Origin: Oscillospiraceae bacterium
GTDB taxonomy: Bacteria > Bacillota > Clostridia > Oscillospirales > Oscillospiraceae
Assembly (NCBI GenBank): GCA_017455685.1
Contig: JAFSZH010000041.1
Coordinates: forward strand, 1-64,000
Length of the DNA: 64,000 nucleotides
Reading direction: 5' to 3'
Shown: in pieces, positions 1-8,248 of the stretch
How positions within the stretch are numbered: position 1 is the first letter of the stretch
Layout: each line of letters begins with the position of its first letter
Notes under the pieces: generated by a model
Databases searched by the model: none
What the model was told of the DNA's origin: nothing
What the model saw: only the letters and a program-made list of their open reading frames with translations
Position numbers and translations under genes: made by a program

Positions 1-791
1 TCAACTCTCTGGCCGGGGAAGTGGTGGAGAACCTGGACAGATACGAACTCGGTATCGCTGCCCAGAAGATCTACGACTTCATCTGGGACAGCTTCTGCGA
101 CTGGTATATCGAGCTGACCAAGGCCCGCCTCACCGGCGAGGACGAGGCGGCGCGGCTGCAGGCCCAGAAGGTGCTGCTGTACGTGCTCACCGAGACGCTG
201 AAGCTGCTGCATCCCTTCATGCCCTTCATCACCGAGGAGATCTATCAGGCGCTGCCTCACGACGCTGCGGCCCTGATGGTCGCCGACTATCCGGCATATC
301 ACGCCGAGCTGGACTTCCCGGAGGAGAGCGCCCGGATGGAGAAAGTCATGGACGCCATTGGCGCCATCCGGTCCCGCCGGAGCGAGATGAACGTGCCCCC
401 GTCCAAGCGGCCTCACCTGTACGTGGCCACAGAGGACGCGGAAGCCTTTGAGAGCGGCCGGGATTCCCTGTGCCGCCTGGCCATGACCGCCGACGTCACC
501 GTCTCCGACGCGGCCCCCGCCGACGCGGAGGGTATGGTGACCGTGGTGACCCGCTACGCCCGGTGCTACCTGCCTCTCAGCGAGCTGGTGGATCTGGACA
601 AGGAGAGAGAGCGGCTCGGCAAAGAGCTGGAAAAGAACCGGGGCTTTTTGGAAAACCAGTACAAAAAGCTGAGCAATCAGAACTTCGTCTCCCGGGCTCC
701 CGCCAACGTGGTGGCCGCCGAGCGGGAGCGGGCGGAAAAGCTGAAAGCACTGATCGCCAATCTGGAGGACTCCCTGCGGAAGCTGGGCTGA
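1..791 (+). CDS. valS: Valyl-tRNA synthetase, C-terminal part (5' end outside window)
   Basis: This is the last 262 or so residues of a class I valyl-tRNA synthetase, which charges tRNA-Val in the cytoplasm. The reading frame is open from the left edge, so the catalytic Rossmann domain lies upstream of the window. What is visible is the anticodon-binding domain, with the typical stretch around 'LLHPFMPFITEEIYQ', followed by the C-terminal tRNA-binding coiled coil rich in Glu, Lys and Arg (about the last 65 residues, including 'NQNFVSRAP'). The long charged coiled coil after the anticodon domain separates ValS from IleS and LeuS. A strong terminator follows the stop codon, so valS is the last gene of its transcript. 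The product call is confident; the start is not visible. Confidence 0.95.
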   Translation, partial: NSLAGEVVENLDRYELGIAAQKIYDFIWDSFCDWYIELTKARLTGEDEAARLQAQKVLLYVLTETLKLLHPFMPFITEEIYQALPHDAAALMVADYPAYHAELDFPEESARMEKVMDAIGAIRSRRSEMNVPPSKRPHLYVATEDAEAFESGRDSLCRLAMTADVTVSDAAPADAEGMVTVVTRYARCYLPLSELVDLDKERERLGKELEKNRGFLENQYKKLSNQNFVSRAPANVVAAERERAEKLKALIANLEDSLRKLG

Positions 792-822
792 TCCGACGGA
801 TACGCGCGTCCGTCCTGCGCTG

Positions 823-854
823 AAAAAGATCCCGGAGTTCCCGGGATCTTTTTT
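823..854 (+). terminator. Rho-independent terminator after valS
   Basis: A perfect GC-rich hairpin (arm GATCCCGG, 5-nt loop, arm CCGGGATC) is flanked by an A run on the left and six T residues on the right. It lies about 30 bp after the valS stop and should stop valS transcription. The A-tract also makes it potentially bidirectional. Confidence 0.9.
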
Positions 855-938
855 CGGGGAAAAGAACCTTTTCCGCCCCTGTTCCGTCATAAAAGCAGAA
901 CAAATCCCCGGGAGATCCCGGAGAGGAGAGAGGACCAT

Positions 939-2651
939 ATGAAAGCTGTAAAAACGACCTCACTCTTTCTTTTTCTTCTGATACTTGTTTCCGCGCTGTC
1001 GATGACAGCCCTTGCCGACGACGCGCCCGCCATCGTGACGGACGTGCCGGTCAGCGTGACCGTCACGGTAGGGGAGAGCCTGTCTCTTACCGCCGATATC
1101 AGCGGCGGCGGCCTGAGTTATCAGTGGTACAAAAACGATTACCCTGTGGAGGGACAGACCACGTCCAGCTACTATGAGGCGAACGTGACCATGGATTCCA
1201 ACGGCGCCAGATACTATCTGTACGCCCAGAACCCTTACGGCGGCGTCAAGACCGGCACCTGCACGCTGACGGTGCGGGAGCCCATGCAGCCCCCCACGGT
1301 CACAGCGGACATCCCCGCGACCGTGACAGCCAGCGAGGGCGGCACCATCACCCTCACGGCCTCCGCCTCCGGTGAGAACGTGTCTGCCCAGTGGTACATC
1401 CGCTCCGACAGCTCCAGCCGTCCCATCGACGGCCAGACCGGCAACACGCTGAGTCTTACCGCCCGGAGCGAGCTGAACGGCGCCGACCTGTACTGCCAGT
1501 TTTCCAACCAGGCCGGCGCGGTGATCACCAGCTTCTGCCGTGTGACCGTCAGCTCCGGCTCCCAGCCTTCGGCTTCCCCCGGCACCACCGCCGCCCCCGG
1601 TGAGTCGCCCTCTCCGACGCCGGCCTCCGGGCTCCCCGTCACTACCAAGGATCCTTACGGTGAAGTGGTGGATGAGGGAGGCGGCACCAGCTTCATTGCC
1701 CGGGCGGACAACGCGGAGCGGTATCTCTGGCGCTTTGTCAGCCCCGACGGACGAAGCACCTACGATTATAACAAGGTCGGAAGCCAGTTCCCTGGAATGA
1801 TCATTTCCGGCGGGACCTCAGAACAGCTCTATCTGAGCTATATCCCCTACGAGCTCAACGGCTGGAAGGTCTACTGTGTGTTCAGCAATTCCGCCGGGGA
1901 TACCGCCTCCGGCGAGGCGGCCATCCAGGTCCGGAAGGCCAGTTCGGTGCTGAGCGTCATCAACCAGCCCATCGGCGGCAGCATGGCAATGGATGAGAAC
2001 CCCGACTTCATACTCTCCATCCAGGCCAAGGCCAGCAACGGCGGCGATCTGAGCTATCAGTGGTATAAGGCGGCCACCAACAGCGCCGCCGCCATGCAGA
2101 CCATCCCCGGCGCGACCAACAGCAGCTATAAGCCGGAGCGCAGCGAGGGCACCGCGTATTACCGCGTCAGCGTAACGCTGCGGAACAACGGTATTACCAG
2201 CGAGCCCTTCTATTCCACCATCGTTCCCGTCACCTTCACGGCGGCCAAGACCCACGAGCACGTATACAGCTCCATTTGGGAGTACAATGATATTTCTCAT
2301 TGGCACCAGTGCACCTGCGGCGACCATGCGGACGAGGAGTTCCACCAGTTCAGCTGGACCGTCCTCCGCCCGGCCACGGCCGACAGGGAGGGGGAACAGC
2401 GGGGCGAGTGCGCGATCTGCGGCTACGAGACCGTACAGACCATTCCCGCCGGCATGACCGACGGAGAAGCGGAGAGCACGCCGACGCCGGAACCGGCCAA
2501 GACGCCTGCTAGGCGGTCCTTCGGGTCCTTCTGGATGGTTTTCCTGGGGATCCTGGCCTTGGCGGTCATTGCCGGAGCTGTCTTCCTGATCCACCGGGTC
2601 ATGTTGGAGGACGATGAGGACGAGGAAGAATACGAAGACGACGAAAAATAA
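939..2651 (+). CDS. Membrane-anchored surface protein with Ig-like domains
   Basis: A 570-residue exported protein of unknown function, probably displayed on the cell surface. It has an N-terminal signal peptide (about residues 1-26), two bacterial Ig-like domains (about 28-112 and 118-203) each with the 'QWY' core motif, a Ser/Pro/Thr-rich linker, two more Ig-like stretches, and then a Cys/His-rich segment (about 435-505) containing a CxC and a CxxCGYE motif, of a kind seen in clostridial surface proteins. A single membrane helix (about 526-547) is followed by a very acidic cytoplasmic tail. No sortase LPxTG motif is present, so anchoring is by the helix. The ATG at 939 follows a GAGAGGAGAGAGG ribosome binding site. 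It is a single-gene unit bounded by terminators. Binding to a surface ligand is only a guess from the Ig folds. Confidence 0.75.
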   Translation: MKAVKTTSLFLFLLILVSALSMTALADDAPAIVTDVPVSVTVTVGESLSLTADISGGGLSYQWYKNDYPVEGQTTSSYYEANVTMDSNGARYYLYAQNPYGGVKTGTCTLTVREPMQPPTVTADIPATVTASEGGTITLTASASGENVSAQWYIRSDSSSRPIDGQTGNTLSLTARSELNGADLYCQFSNQAGAVITSFCRVTVSSGSQPSASPGTTAAPGESPSPTPASGLPVTTKDPYGEVVDEGGGTSFIARADNAERYLWRFVSPDGRSTYDYNKVGSQFPGMIISGGTSEQLYLSYIPYELNGWKVYCVFSNSAGDTASGEAAIQVRKASSVLSVINQPIGGSMAMDENPDFILSIQAKASNGGDLSYQWYKAATNSAAAMQTIPGATNSSYKPERSEGTAYYRVSVTLRNNGITSEPFYSTIVPVTFTAAKTHEHVYSSIWEYNDISHWHQCTCGDHADEEFHQFSWTVLRPATADREGEQRGECAICGYETVQTIPAGMTDGEAESTPTPEPAKTPARRSFGSFWMVFLGILALAVIAGAVFLIHRVMLEDDEDEEEYEDDEK

Positions 2652-2657
2652 AACCGT

Positions 2658-2687
2658 GCGCCGCCGGGTAAAAAATCCCGGCGGCGC
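2658..2687. terminator. Terminator hairpin between convergent genes
   Basis: A perfect 11-bp GC stem (GCGCCGCCGGG / CCCGGCGGCGC) with an 8-nt A-rich loop lies between the ends of the convergent Ig-like gene and tetR-type gene. There is no long T run on the plus strand, so it probably serves both directions weakly. Confidence 0.65.
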
Positions 2688-2702
2688 TTGCTTATTGTTC
2701 TT

Positions 2703-3275
2703 TCATCTTACGCTTGTAAGGATCCCGCGCTCCATTCTCACCAGCAGACGGGAAAATTCGCCGATAGGCATGTCCTGCTTGAGCAGCCACTGATAGACAG
2801 AGGACATGACCCCCTCCGTGACGAAGTCGCAGATGCTTTCCGCGGCGTTCTGGGGCTGATCCCGCAGCACCTCGCGGGTGGCGGACCAGACCTTGCGGCT
2901 GAAATTCTGCCGGAAAGGCAGGTTCAGCTCCGGATTGAGCAGCACGGCGTGTTCCAGGCGTTTTTTCTTCATCAGATGGACCATCACGTCCACGTTGTTC
3001 AGAAAGATCTCCATTTCGCCGCTGCGCCGGAAGCCCAGCTCCCGGACGCCCCGGGTGTGCTCGTCCAGCTCTGTCTCCAGTTCCCGGCTGATCTCGTCCA
3101 CCAGCTCCTCCACGGAGGAAAAATAATTATAAAAGGTGCTGCGGTAGATGTCCATGTCCGCGCAGATCTCCGAGACGTTGGGCAGCACGCCCATGGACTG
3201 GAAAGCCAGGCGGAAGAAGGCCTCCGTGATCTTTTCCCGGGTCTTTTCCGCTTTCTTTTTCTTGACGTAAGGCAT
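2703..3275 (-). CDS. TetR/AcrR-family transcriptional regulator
   Basis: A 190-residue DNA-binding regulator. The N-terminal 60 residues form the TetR helix-turn-helix: a basic start (KKKKAEKTREKI), then 'PNVSEICADMDIYRSTFYNYF', where the FYNYF signature is typical of the recognition helix end. The C-terminal two thirds is a helical ligand/dimer domain that names no ligand. The ATG at 3275 follows an AGAGGTGA site. It is divergent from the corrinoid protein gene, with two perfect palindromes in the shared upstream region, so control of that gene and of itself is the simplest inference. The effector is unknown. Confidence 0.88.
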   Translation of the reverse strand: MPYVKKKKAEKTREKITEAFFRLAFQSMGVLPNVSEICADMDIYRSTFYNYFSSVEELVDEISRELETELDEHTRGVRELGFRRSGEMEIFLNNVDVMVHLMKKKRLEHAVLLNPELNLPFRQNFSRKVWSATREVLRDQPQNAAESICDFVTEGVMSSVYQWLLKQDMPIGEFSRLLVRMERGILTSVR

Positions 3276-3309
3276 ATCTCACCTCTAAAATGGATAAAAC
3301 AATACAATG

Positions 3310-3325
3310 TGTAGTAAAAACTACA
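3310..3325. promoter_or_regulatory. Palindromic candidate operator 1
   Basis: TGTAGT-AAAA-ACTACA, a perfect 6-bp inverted repeat around four A residues, lies 35 bp before the TetR-type start codon. Its size suits a TetR dimer. Binding is inferred from position and symmetry only. Confidence 0.5.
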
Positions 3326-3338
3326 AAATAGTGTTTTT

Positions 3339-3358
3339 TATACTTGTTAAAGTATAAT
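3339..3358. promoter_or_regulatory. Palindromic candidate operator 2 overlapping a -10 box
   Basis: TATACTT-GTTA-AAGTATA (3339-3356) is a perfect 7-bp inverted repeat. The TATAAT hexamer at 3353-3358 overlaps its right arm and points toward the corrinoid gene, so a bound repressor would block that promoter. No good -35 box is seen 17 bp upstream, which fits an activated or weak promoter. Confidence 0.5.
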
Positions 3359-3493
3359 CGGCGGATATAATAAAGTCAACAAGAAAAATGAACCGGGAGA
3401 AAGGTACCGGTCGGGCAACCGTCGGTGAGGAGGCTCCCGTTCATCCTTGTAAAAACAAAAATGAAAAACCATACAAAAAAGGAGACTGAAACA

Positions 3494-4132
3494 ATGGATT
3501 TCGAAGAACTGGTCCAGGCAATGGGCGACCTTGACGAAGACACCGTAGTTGAGATTCTTGAGAAGGTTATGGAAGACGGCGGCTCCCAGGCCGGCGAGGC
3601 CATGGCGGCCTGCCAGAAGGGCATGGATCTGGTCGGCGAGCAGTTCCAGGCTGGCGACTACTTTGTCGGCGACCTGATCTACGCCGGCGAGCTGATGACC
3701 ACCGCCGTGGGCATCCTGAAGGACGCTCTGGTGTCCAGTGACAGCGGCAGCACCAAGACCAAGATGATCCTCTGCACCGTGAAAGACGACCTGCATGACA
3801 TCGGCAAGAACATCGTTCGCTCCATGCTCGAGGCCGGCGGCTTCGAGGTTATGGACCTGGGCATCGACGTCCCCGCTGAGGACATCGTGAAGGCTGCCAA
3901 GGAGAACAACATCCACATCATCGCCCTGTCCGGCGTGCTGACCCTGGCCATCGACTCCATGAAGGCCACTGTCGACGCTTTCACCGCTGCCGGCATGCGC
4001 GACCAGGTGAAGATCATCATCGGCGGCGCCCCCGTCAGCGAGGATGCCATGCGCATCACCGGTGCCGATGAGTTCGCTCACGATCCTCAGAAGACCGTCC
4101 GCACCTGCAACGAGTGGGCCAAGCTGTTCTGA
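3494..4132 (+). CDS. Corrinoid (cobalamin-binding) methyl-carrier protein
   Basis: A 212-residue cobamide-binding protein of the MtbC/MttC/MtmC type, which carries a methyl group on a corrinoid between a substrate methyltransferase and an acceptor methyltransferase. Residues 1-85 form the helical cap domain (B12-binding 2). The Rossmann-like B12 domain follows, with the diagnostic DLHDIGKN motif whose His ligates cobalt, then the SGVLT and GGAPVS motifs. I chose ATG 3494 (MDFEEL) because it follows AGGAGACTG and matches the family start; an in-frame ATG at 3425 would add 23 unrelated residues. Codon use is very biased toward C-ending codons, suggesting high expression. No methyltransferase, MtrH-type or activase gene is adjacent, so the substrate is unknown. 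Confidence 0.9.
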   Translation: MDFEELVQAMGDLDEDTVVEILEKVMEDGGSQAGEAMAACQKGMDLVGEQFQAGDYFVGDLIYAGELMTTAVGILKDALVSSDSGSTKTKMILCTVKDDLHDIGKNIVRSMLEAGGFEVMDLGIDVPAEDIVKAAKENNIHIIALSGVLTLAIDSMKATVDAFTAAGMRDQVKIIIGGAPVSEDAMRITGADEFAHDPQKTVRTCNEWAKLF

Positions 4133-4151
4133 GAAATCACCTGTAAAGCAT

Positions 4152-4185
4152 AAAAAAGGCACGTCCGAAAGGACGTGCCTTTTTT
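4152..4185 (+). terminator. Strong terminator after the corrinoid gene
   Basis: A 15-bp perfect stem (AAAAAAGGCACGTCC / GGACGTGCCTTTTTT) closed by a GAAA tetraloop. It has A and T tracts on both sides and can act in both directions. Confidence 0.93.
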
Positions 4186-4194
4186 ATCGTTCAT

Positions 4195-4228
4195 GCAAAA
4201 GAGCCCGCTGAGAAGCGGGCCCTTTTGC
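4195..4228 (-). terminator. Terminator after the serine acetyltransferase gene
   Basis: Stem GCAAAAG-A-GCCCGCT / AGCGGGC-C-CTTTTGC with a GAGA loop and one mismatch, directly after the stop codon of the minus-strand serine acetyltransferase gene. Confidence 0.7.
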
Positions 4229-4233
4229 GGTAT

Positions 4234-5127
4234 TCAGATGATCGTGGTTTTCCGCTCCGCGGCGGAGATCACCGTGTGCCCGGCTTCCACGGAGTGGGTC
4301 AGCCACACGTTGCCGCCGATAACGCAGTTGTCGCCGATCTGGGTGTCGCCGCCCAGAATGGTGGCGTGGGCGTAAATGACCACGTTGCTGCCAATGTCCG
4401 GGTGGCGCTTGATGCCCTTCACCGGGTTGCCGTTTTCGTCCAGCTCGAAGCTCTTTGCGCCCAAAGTCACGCCCTGATACAGCTTCACGTGGTCGCCGAT
4501 GGTGGTGGTCTCGCCGATGACGACGCCGGTGCCGTGGTCGATGAAGAAGTACCGGCCGATGGTGGCGCCGGGATGGATGTCGATGCCGGTGATCTGGTGG
4601 GCGTACTCTGTCATCATCCGGGGCAGCATGGGCACTTTGAGCTCATAAAGCTTGTGGGCCAGACGGAAGATGCTGATGGCCTCGAAGGCAGGGTAGGCCA
4701 GCATGATCTCCTCGTGGCTTTTGGCAGCAGGGTCTCCCTCATAGGCGGCCCGGATATCCGTTTCCAGACTGGACTTCACGTCCGGCAGACCGAGCATGAA
4801 ACGCGTGACCAGCTCCGGGATATCCTCCCGGCCCGGCTGCAGCGTGGCGATGATCTGGGCCAGAAGATCCGCGGAGCTCTGCAGTCGGCACTCCACGGCC
4901 ACGGCGAAGGACCCGCCGTCCTCGGCGGCGGATGCGCCGAAAATATGAGGATACAGGGCGCTGCGAAGCAGATTGATCAGCCGGAGCACCTTTTTCTTCA
5001 GCCCCGGGTTATCCGACAGCGATTCGTCGGGTTTATCCAGTGTCAAGAGCTGTTCCGTAACGGAACGGATGACGGAATCCTGATGGAGATCGGACACGGA
5101 TTTCACGTTCCTTTCTGTGGAAATCAA
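4234..5127 (-). CDS. cysE: Serine O-acetyltransferase (CysE/EpsC type)
   Basis: This enzyme transfers acetyl from acetyl-CoA to L-serine, giving O-acetylserine for cysteine synthesis in the cytoplasm. The N-terminal 130 residues are helical, and the C-terminal part is a left-handed beta helix of hexapeptide repeats containing 'IHPGATIG' and 'DHGTGVVIGET', the active-site region of the family. The length of 297 suits the long EpsC-like form. The start is uncertain: the frame begins at a TTG (5127) overlapping the stop of the clp gene, but no ribosome binding site precedes it; GTG codons at 5106 and 5097 follow an AGAAAGGA sequence. It is the last gene of a minus-strand run and ends at a terminator. 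Confidence 0.85.
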   Translation of the reverse strand: MISTERNVKSVSDLHQDSVIRSVTEQLLTLDKPDESLSDNPGLKKKVLRLINLLRSALYPHIFGASAAEDGGSFAVAVECRLQSSADLLAQIIATLQPGREDIPELVTRFMLGLPDVKSSLETDIRAAYEGDPAAKSHEEIMLAYPAFEAISIFRLAHKLYELKVPMLPRMMTEYAHQITGIDIHPGATIGRYFFIDHGTGVVIGETTTIGDHVKLYQGVTLGAKSFELDENGNPVKGIKRHPDIGSNVVIYAHATILGGDTQIGDNCVIGGNVWLTHSVEAGHTVISAAERKTTII

Positions 5128-7436
5128 AGAGCCAGAACGGTAACGGAGCCGTCCGTTACGGTGAGCCCAACCTGGGAAGCCCCGCTGCGGCGGCGGTCCA
5201 CCAGCTCAGTGGCGATGGCGTCCTCCACGTCCTTCTGGATGAGCCGCTGCAGATTTCTCGCGCCGTAGACAGCGCTGTATCCCTTTTCGGTCAGATAGTC
5301 GATCACGCTCTCGTCCCAGGTGAGGTTCATACCGCGCTCGGCCATGGCGGTTTTGAGATCGGTGAGCATCAGCCCGGCGATAGAGCGCATGTGCTCCTTC
5401 GTCAGCCGATTGAAGCAGACGATCCCATCCACCCGGTTGATGAACTCGGGCCGCAGGAACTCGTTGAGGGCCTTCAGCGCCTTCTCCCGGTCCTGCTGCT
5501 CCACGCTCTGATGGAAGCCCACGCTGGCCGTGCGCTTGTCGCTGCCCGCGTTGGTGGTCATAACGATGACGGTGTTTTCGAAGTTCACCGTGCGTCCCTG
5601 GGCGTCGGTGATGCGTCCCTCGTCCAGGATCTGAAGCAGGATGTTCATTACGTCCGGATGGGCCTTCTCGATCTCGTCAAAGAGCACCACGCTGTATGGC
5701 TTCCGGCGGATCTTCTCGGTGAGCTGTCCCGCCTCGTCGTAGCCTACGTAGCCCGGAGGCGAGCCGATGATGCGGGAAACGGAGAACTTCTCCATGAATT
5801 CGGACATATCCAGACGGATCAGGGATTCGGGGGAGTTGAAGAGCTCCTGCGCCAGCCGCTTGACCAGCTCGGTCTTGCCTACGCCGGTGGTGCCCACGAA
5901 AATAAAGCTCACGGGCTTACGCTTGGCCTGCAGTCCCACCCGGTTGCGCTTGATGGCGGCGCAGACCGCGTTGACCGCTTCGTCCTGACCGATGATGTGG
6001 GCTTTCAGCCGGTCCGAAAGCCCGGCCAGCCGCTCGTATTCGTCGGCGCGGATGTTGGAGGCGGGGATCTTTGTCCAGAGCTCGATGATCCGGGCCAGAT
6101 TGTCGGCGGAGAGGGAGGGGACGGTGACGCTCTCCAGCTGGGCCAGCTCGTTTTTCAGCTGCAGATCCCGACTGCGGAGCTGGGCCAGACGCTCATAGTC
6201 CTCCTCGCTGGCGTCGCCGCTGAGCAGCAGCTCCCGCTCTTTGTCCAGATCGGCGCACTCCTTGCGGATCTCCTCCATGCGCTCCAGCGTCTTGTTGTGC
6301 AGATTCACGTCCGAACAGGCCTCGTCGATCAGGTCGATGGCCTTGTCAGGCAGATAGCGGTCGGTGATGTACCGCTCGGAGAGAGTCACGGCCAAGGCGC
6401 ACATCTCGTCGGAGATGCGCACGCCGTGAAAGTCCTCATAATACTTCCGGATGCCCTTGAGGATCTCCACACTGTCGGCAAGAGAGGGCTCCGTCACGGT
6501 CACGGGCTGGAAGCGGCGCTCCAGGGCGGCGTCCTTTTCGATATGCTTGCGGTACTCGGTGAAGGTGGTGGCGCCGATGACCTGGATCTCGCCCCGGGAG
6601 AGGGCGGGCTTGAGGATGTTCGCGGCGTTCATGCTGCCCTCCGCGTCCCCGGCGCCCACCAGATTGTGGACCTCGTCGATGACGAGAATGATATTTCCCT
6701 GGCGGCGGATATCCTCGATAAGCCCTTTCATCCGGGACTCAAACTGTCCGCGGAACTGGGTGCCGGCTACCAGAGAGGTGAGGTCCAGCAGATAAACCTC
6801 CTTCTCCCGCAGCTTGTAGGGCACCTGCCCCAGGGCAATGCGCTGGGCCAGGCCCTCGGCAATGGCGGTCTTGCCAACGCCGGGCTCGCCGATCAGACAG
6901 GGGTTGTTCTTCTGCCGGCGGTTGAGGATCTGGATCACCCGCTCCAGCTCGTCGGCGCGGCCGATCATCCTGTCCAGCTTGTTGTCCCTGGCCCGCTGGG
7001 TCAGAGAGATGCAGTAGCTGTCCAGAAACTTATGCTTGCTGCGGCGCTCGGCGCCGTCCTTGCCGTTCCGGGCAGGCTCGGCGTTCTCCCGGGCAGGCTG
7101 GGGGCCGCCGTTCTGGGCGCCGAAGAGCCGGTTGAGAAACGGGAAGGTGGCGGTCTTGCCGTCGTCGTCCGAGTCGTCCTCGGTATTTTCGATTTCCATG
7201 AGGTTTTCCCCGGCGCCGGAAAGATTCTGCATGGCTTCGCTCATCTCGTTGGTGAGAGCCTGCAGATCCTCGTCGGAGATGCCCATTTTGGCGATCATGT
7301 CGTCGATGGGCTTGATGTGCAGCTCCCGGGCGCAGCCGAGACACAGCCCCTCCTGTACGGATTGGCCGTTTTCGATACGGTTGATGAACACCACGGCGAG
7401 ATTCTTGTGGCAGCGGGCGCAAAGAGTAGGTTGCAT
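5124..7436 (-). CDS. clpE: Clp ATPase (ClpE/ClpC type) with N-terminal zinc finger
   Basis: A 770-residue Hsp100 unfoldase that feeds proteins to ClpP. An N-terminal CxxC...CxxC zinc finger (about residues 6-40) is typical of ClpE rather than ClpC. Then come two AAA+ modules with Walker A GEPGVGKT and GTTGVGKTE, an inter-module coiled region, and a VGF tripeptide in the second module at the position of the ClpP-docking loop. I chose ATG 7436 (MQPTLC), which follows CAGGAG; the frame extends 38 residues upstream without family resemblance. The stop overlaps the serine acetyltransferase frame. No clpP or mcsA/mcsB is nearby. No CIRCE-like inverted repeat was seen upstream. ClpE versus ClpC naming is moderately sure. 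Confidence 0.87.
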   Translation of the reverse strand: MQPTLCARCHKNLAVVFINRIENGQSVQEGLCLGCARELHIKPIDDMIAKMGISDEDLQALTNEMSEAMQNLSGAGENLMEIENTEDDSDDDGKTATFPFLNRLFGAQNGGPQPARENAEPARNGKDGAERRSKHKFLDSYCISLTQRARDNKLDRMIGRADELERVIQILNRRQKNNPCLIGEPGVGKTAIAEGLAQRIALGQVPYKLREKEVYLLDLTSLVAGTQFRGQFESRMKGLIEDIRRQGNIILVIDEVHNLVGAGDAEGSMNAANILKPALSRGEIQVIGATTFTEYRKHIEKDAALERRFQPVTVTEPSLADSVEILKGIRKYYEDFHGVRISDEMCALAVTLSERYITDRYLPDKAIDLIDEACSDVNLHNKTLERMEEIRKECADLDKERELLLSGDASEEDYERLAQLRSRDLQLKNELAQLESVTVPSLSADNLARIIELWTKIPASNIRADEYERLAGLSDRLKAHIIGQDEAVNAVCAAIKRNRVGLQAKRKPVSFIFVGTTGVGKTELVKRLAQELFNSPESLIRLDMSEFMEKFSVSRIIGSPPGYVGYDEAGQLTEKIRRKPYSVVLFDEIEKAHPDVMNILLQILDEGRITDAQGRTVNFENTVIVMTTNAGSDKRTASVGFHQSVEQQDREKALKALNEFLRPEFINRVDGIVCFNRLTKEHMRSIAGLMLTDLKTAMAERGMNLTWDESVIDYLTEKGYSAVYGARNLQRLIQKDVEDAIATELVDRRRSGASQVGLTVTDGSVTVLAL

Positions 7437-7485
7437 AGTAAACTCCTGTCTGAAATAGGGAATAAGGGATGGTCGGATAAAGCGG

Positions 7486-8205
7486 TCAGATCCCGAGGAA
7501 ACGGACCAGCAGGGACTGATCCATGAACCAGGAAACCAGGAACGTATCACCGAGGGTCTCCTGCGGGATCAGCAGCCCGGCGAACTTCAGCGCCCAGGCA
7601 AAGATCATCAGCAGGCAAATGCCCTGGACAGCTCCCAGCACGGCGCCGCCGATGTCGTTGAAGGCGTCCATATTGGGGATCTTGAAGCTCACGTTAGGTA
7701 TATTCAAAAGCACCGTGAGGATGATAAAGATCATGAGAAAAGCCAGAAGGAACGCGGCCACGTAGGCAATGCGCAGACACAGCACCTCCACGATGGCATC
7801 CTGCAGGGGCATGCCGTTTTCCTTGGAATAGGCCATCGCCTCGTCGGAGAGCTGTTCGCTGGTGGCGTCGAATATGCCCATGCCCCGATAGACCAGCGTG
7901 GCGAATTCCTTTTCCTTGCTGGGGTTCCGCGCGAAGTAATCCGCCACGGAGAGGTTGGTGCTGTCGATGTTCATGGCGGGACGGACCTGATTGTCGATAA
8001 CGTTCACGTCCACGTACCCGCTGGCAAAGGGACGCAGGGCGTCGATCACCTCGCCGGAGTAAGTATCCGCCAGCAGATCCGCGCCATAGATGGACACCAC
8101 CAGGGCGATCAGGCTGAAAATGCTCATGATCAGCCCTTTTTTGTACCCGGTCCAGGCGCAATAGATCAGAATAATGAGGAAAGTAAGGCTGAGAATGGTC
8201 CTCAT
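7486..8205 (-). CDS. CvpA-family membrane protein
   Basis: A 239-residue integral membrane protein of the CvpA/colicin V production family. Membrane helices lie at about residues 4-22, 25-45, 145-165 and 185-210, and the N-terminal 'GYKKGLIMSIFSLIALV' is the family signature. The family is linked to cell-envelope stress and colicin export in other bacteria, but the biochemical role is unclear. The start at 8205 follows AAAGGAGGCGGACC, one of the strongest ribosome binding sites in the window. It lies 50 bp upstream of the clp start in the same direction, so the two may be co-transcribed. Confidence 0.85.
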   Translation of the reverse strand: MRTILSLTFLIILIYCAWTGYKKGLIMSIFSLIALVVSIYGADLLADTYSGEVIDALRPFASGYVDVNVIDNQVRPAMNIDSTNLSVADYFARNPSKEKEFATLVYRGMGIFDATSEQLSDEAMAYSKENGMPLQDAIVEVLCLRIAYVAAFLLAFLMIFIILTVLLNIPNVSFKIPNMDAFNDIGGAVLGAVQGICLLMIFAWALKFAGLLIPQETLGDTFLVSWFMDQSLLVRFLGI

Positions 8206-8248
8206 GGTCCGCCTCCTTTGTCAGGAATGAACAGTTCTTCCGCTGTGA

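Noticed and set aside
5391..7526. Open frame of 711 codons on the plus strand opposite the Clp ATPase gene
   Set aside because: It is antisense to a well-conserved gene, lacks a ribosome binding site and has the Val/Leu/Gly/Asp-rich composition typical of shadows of GC-rich genes.
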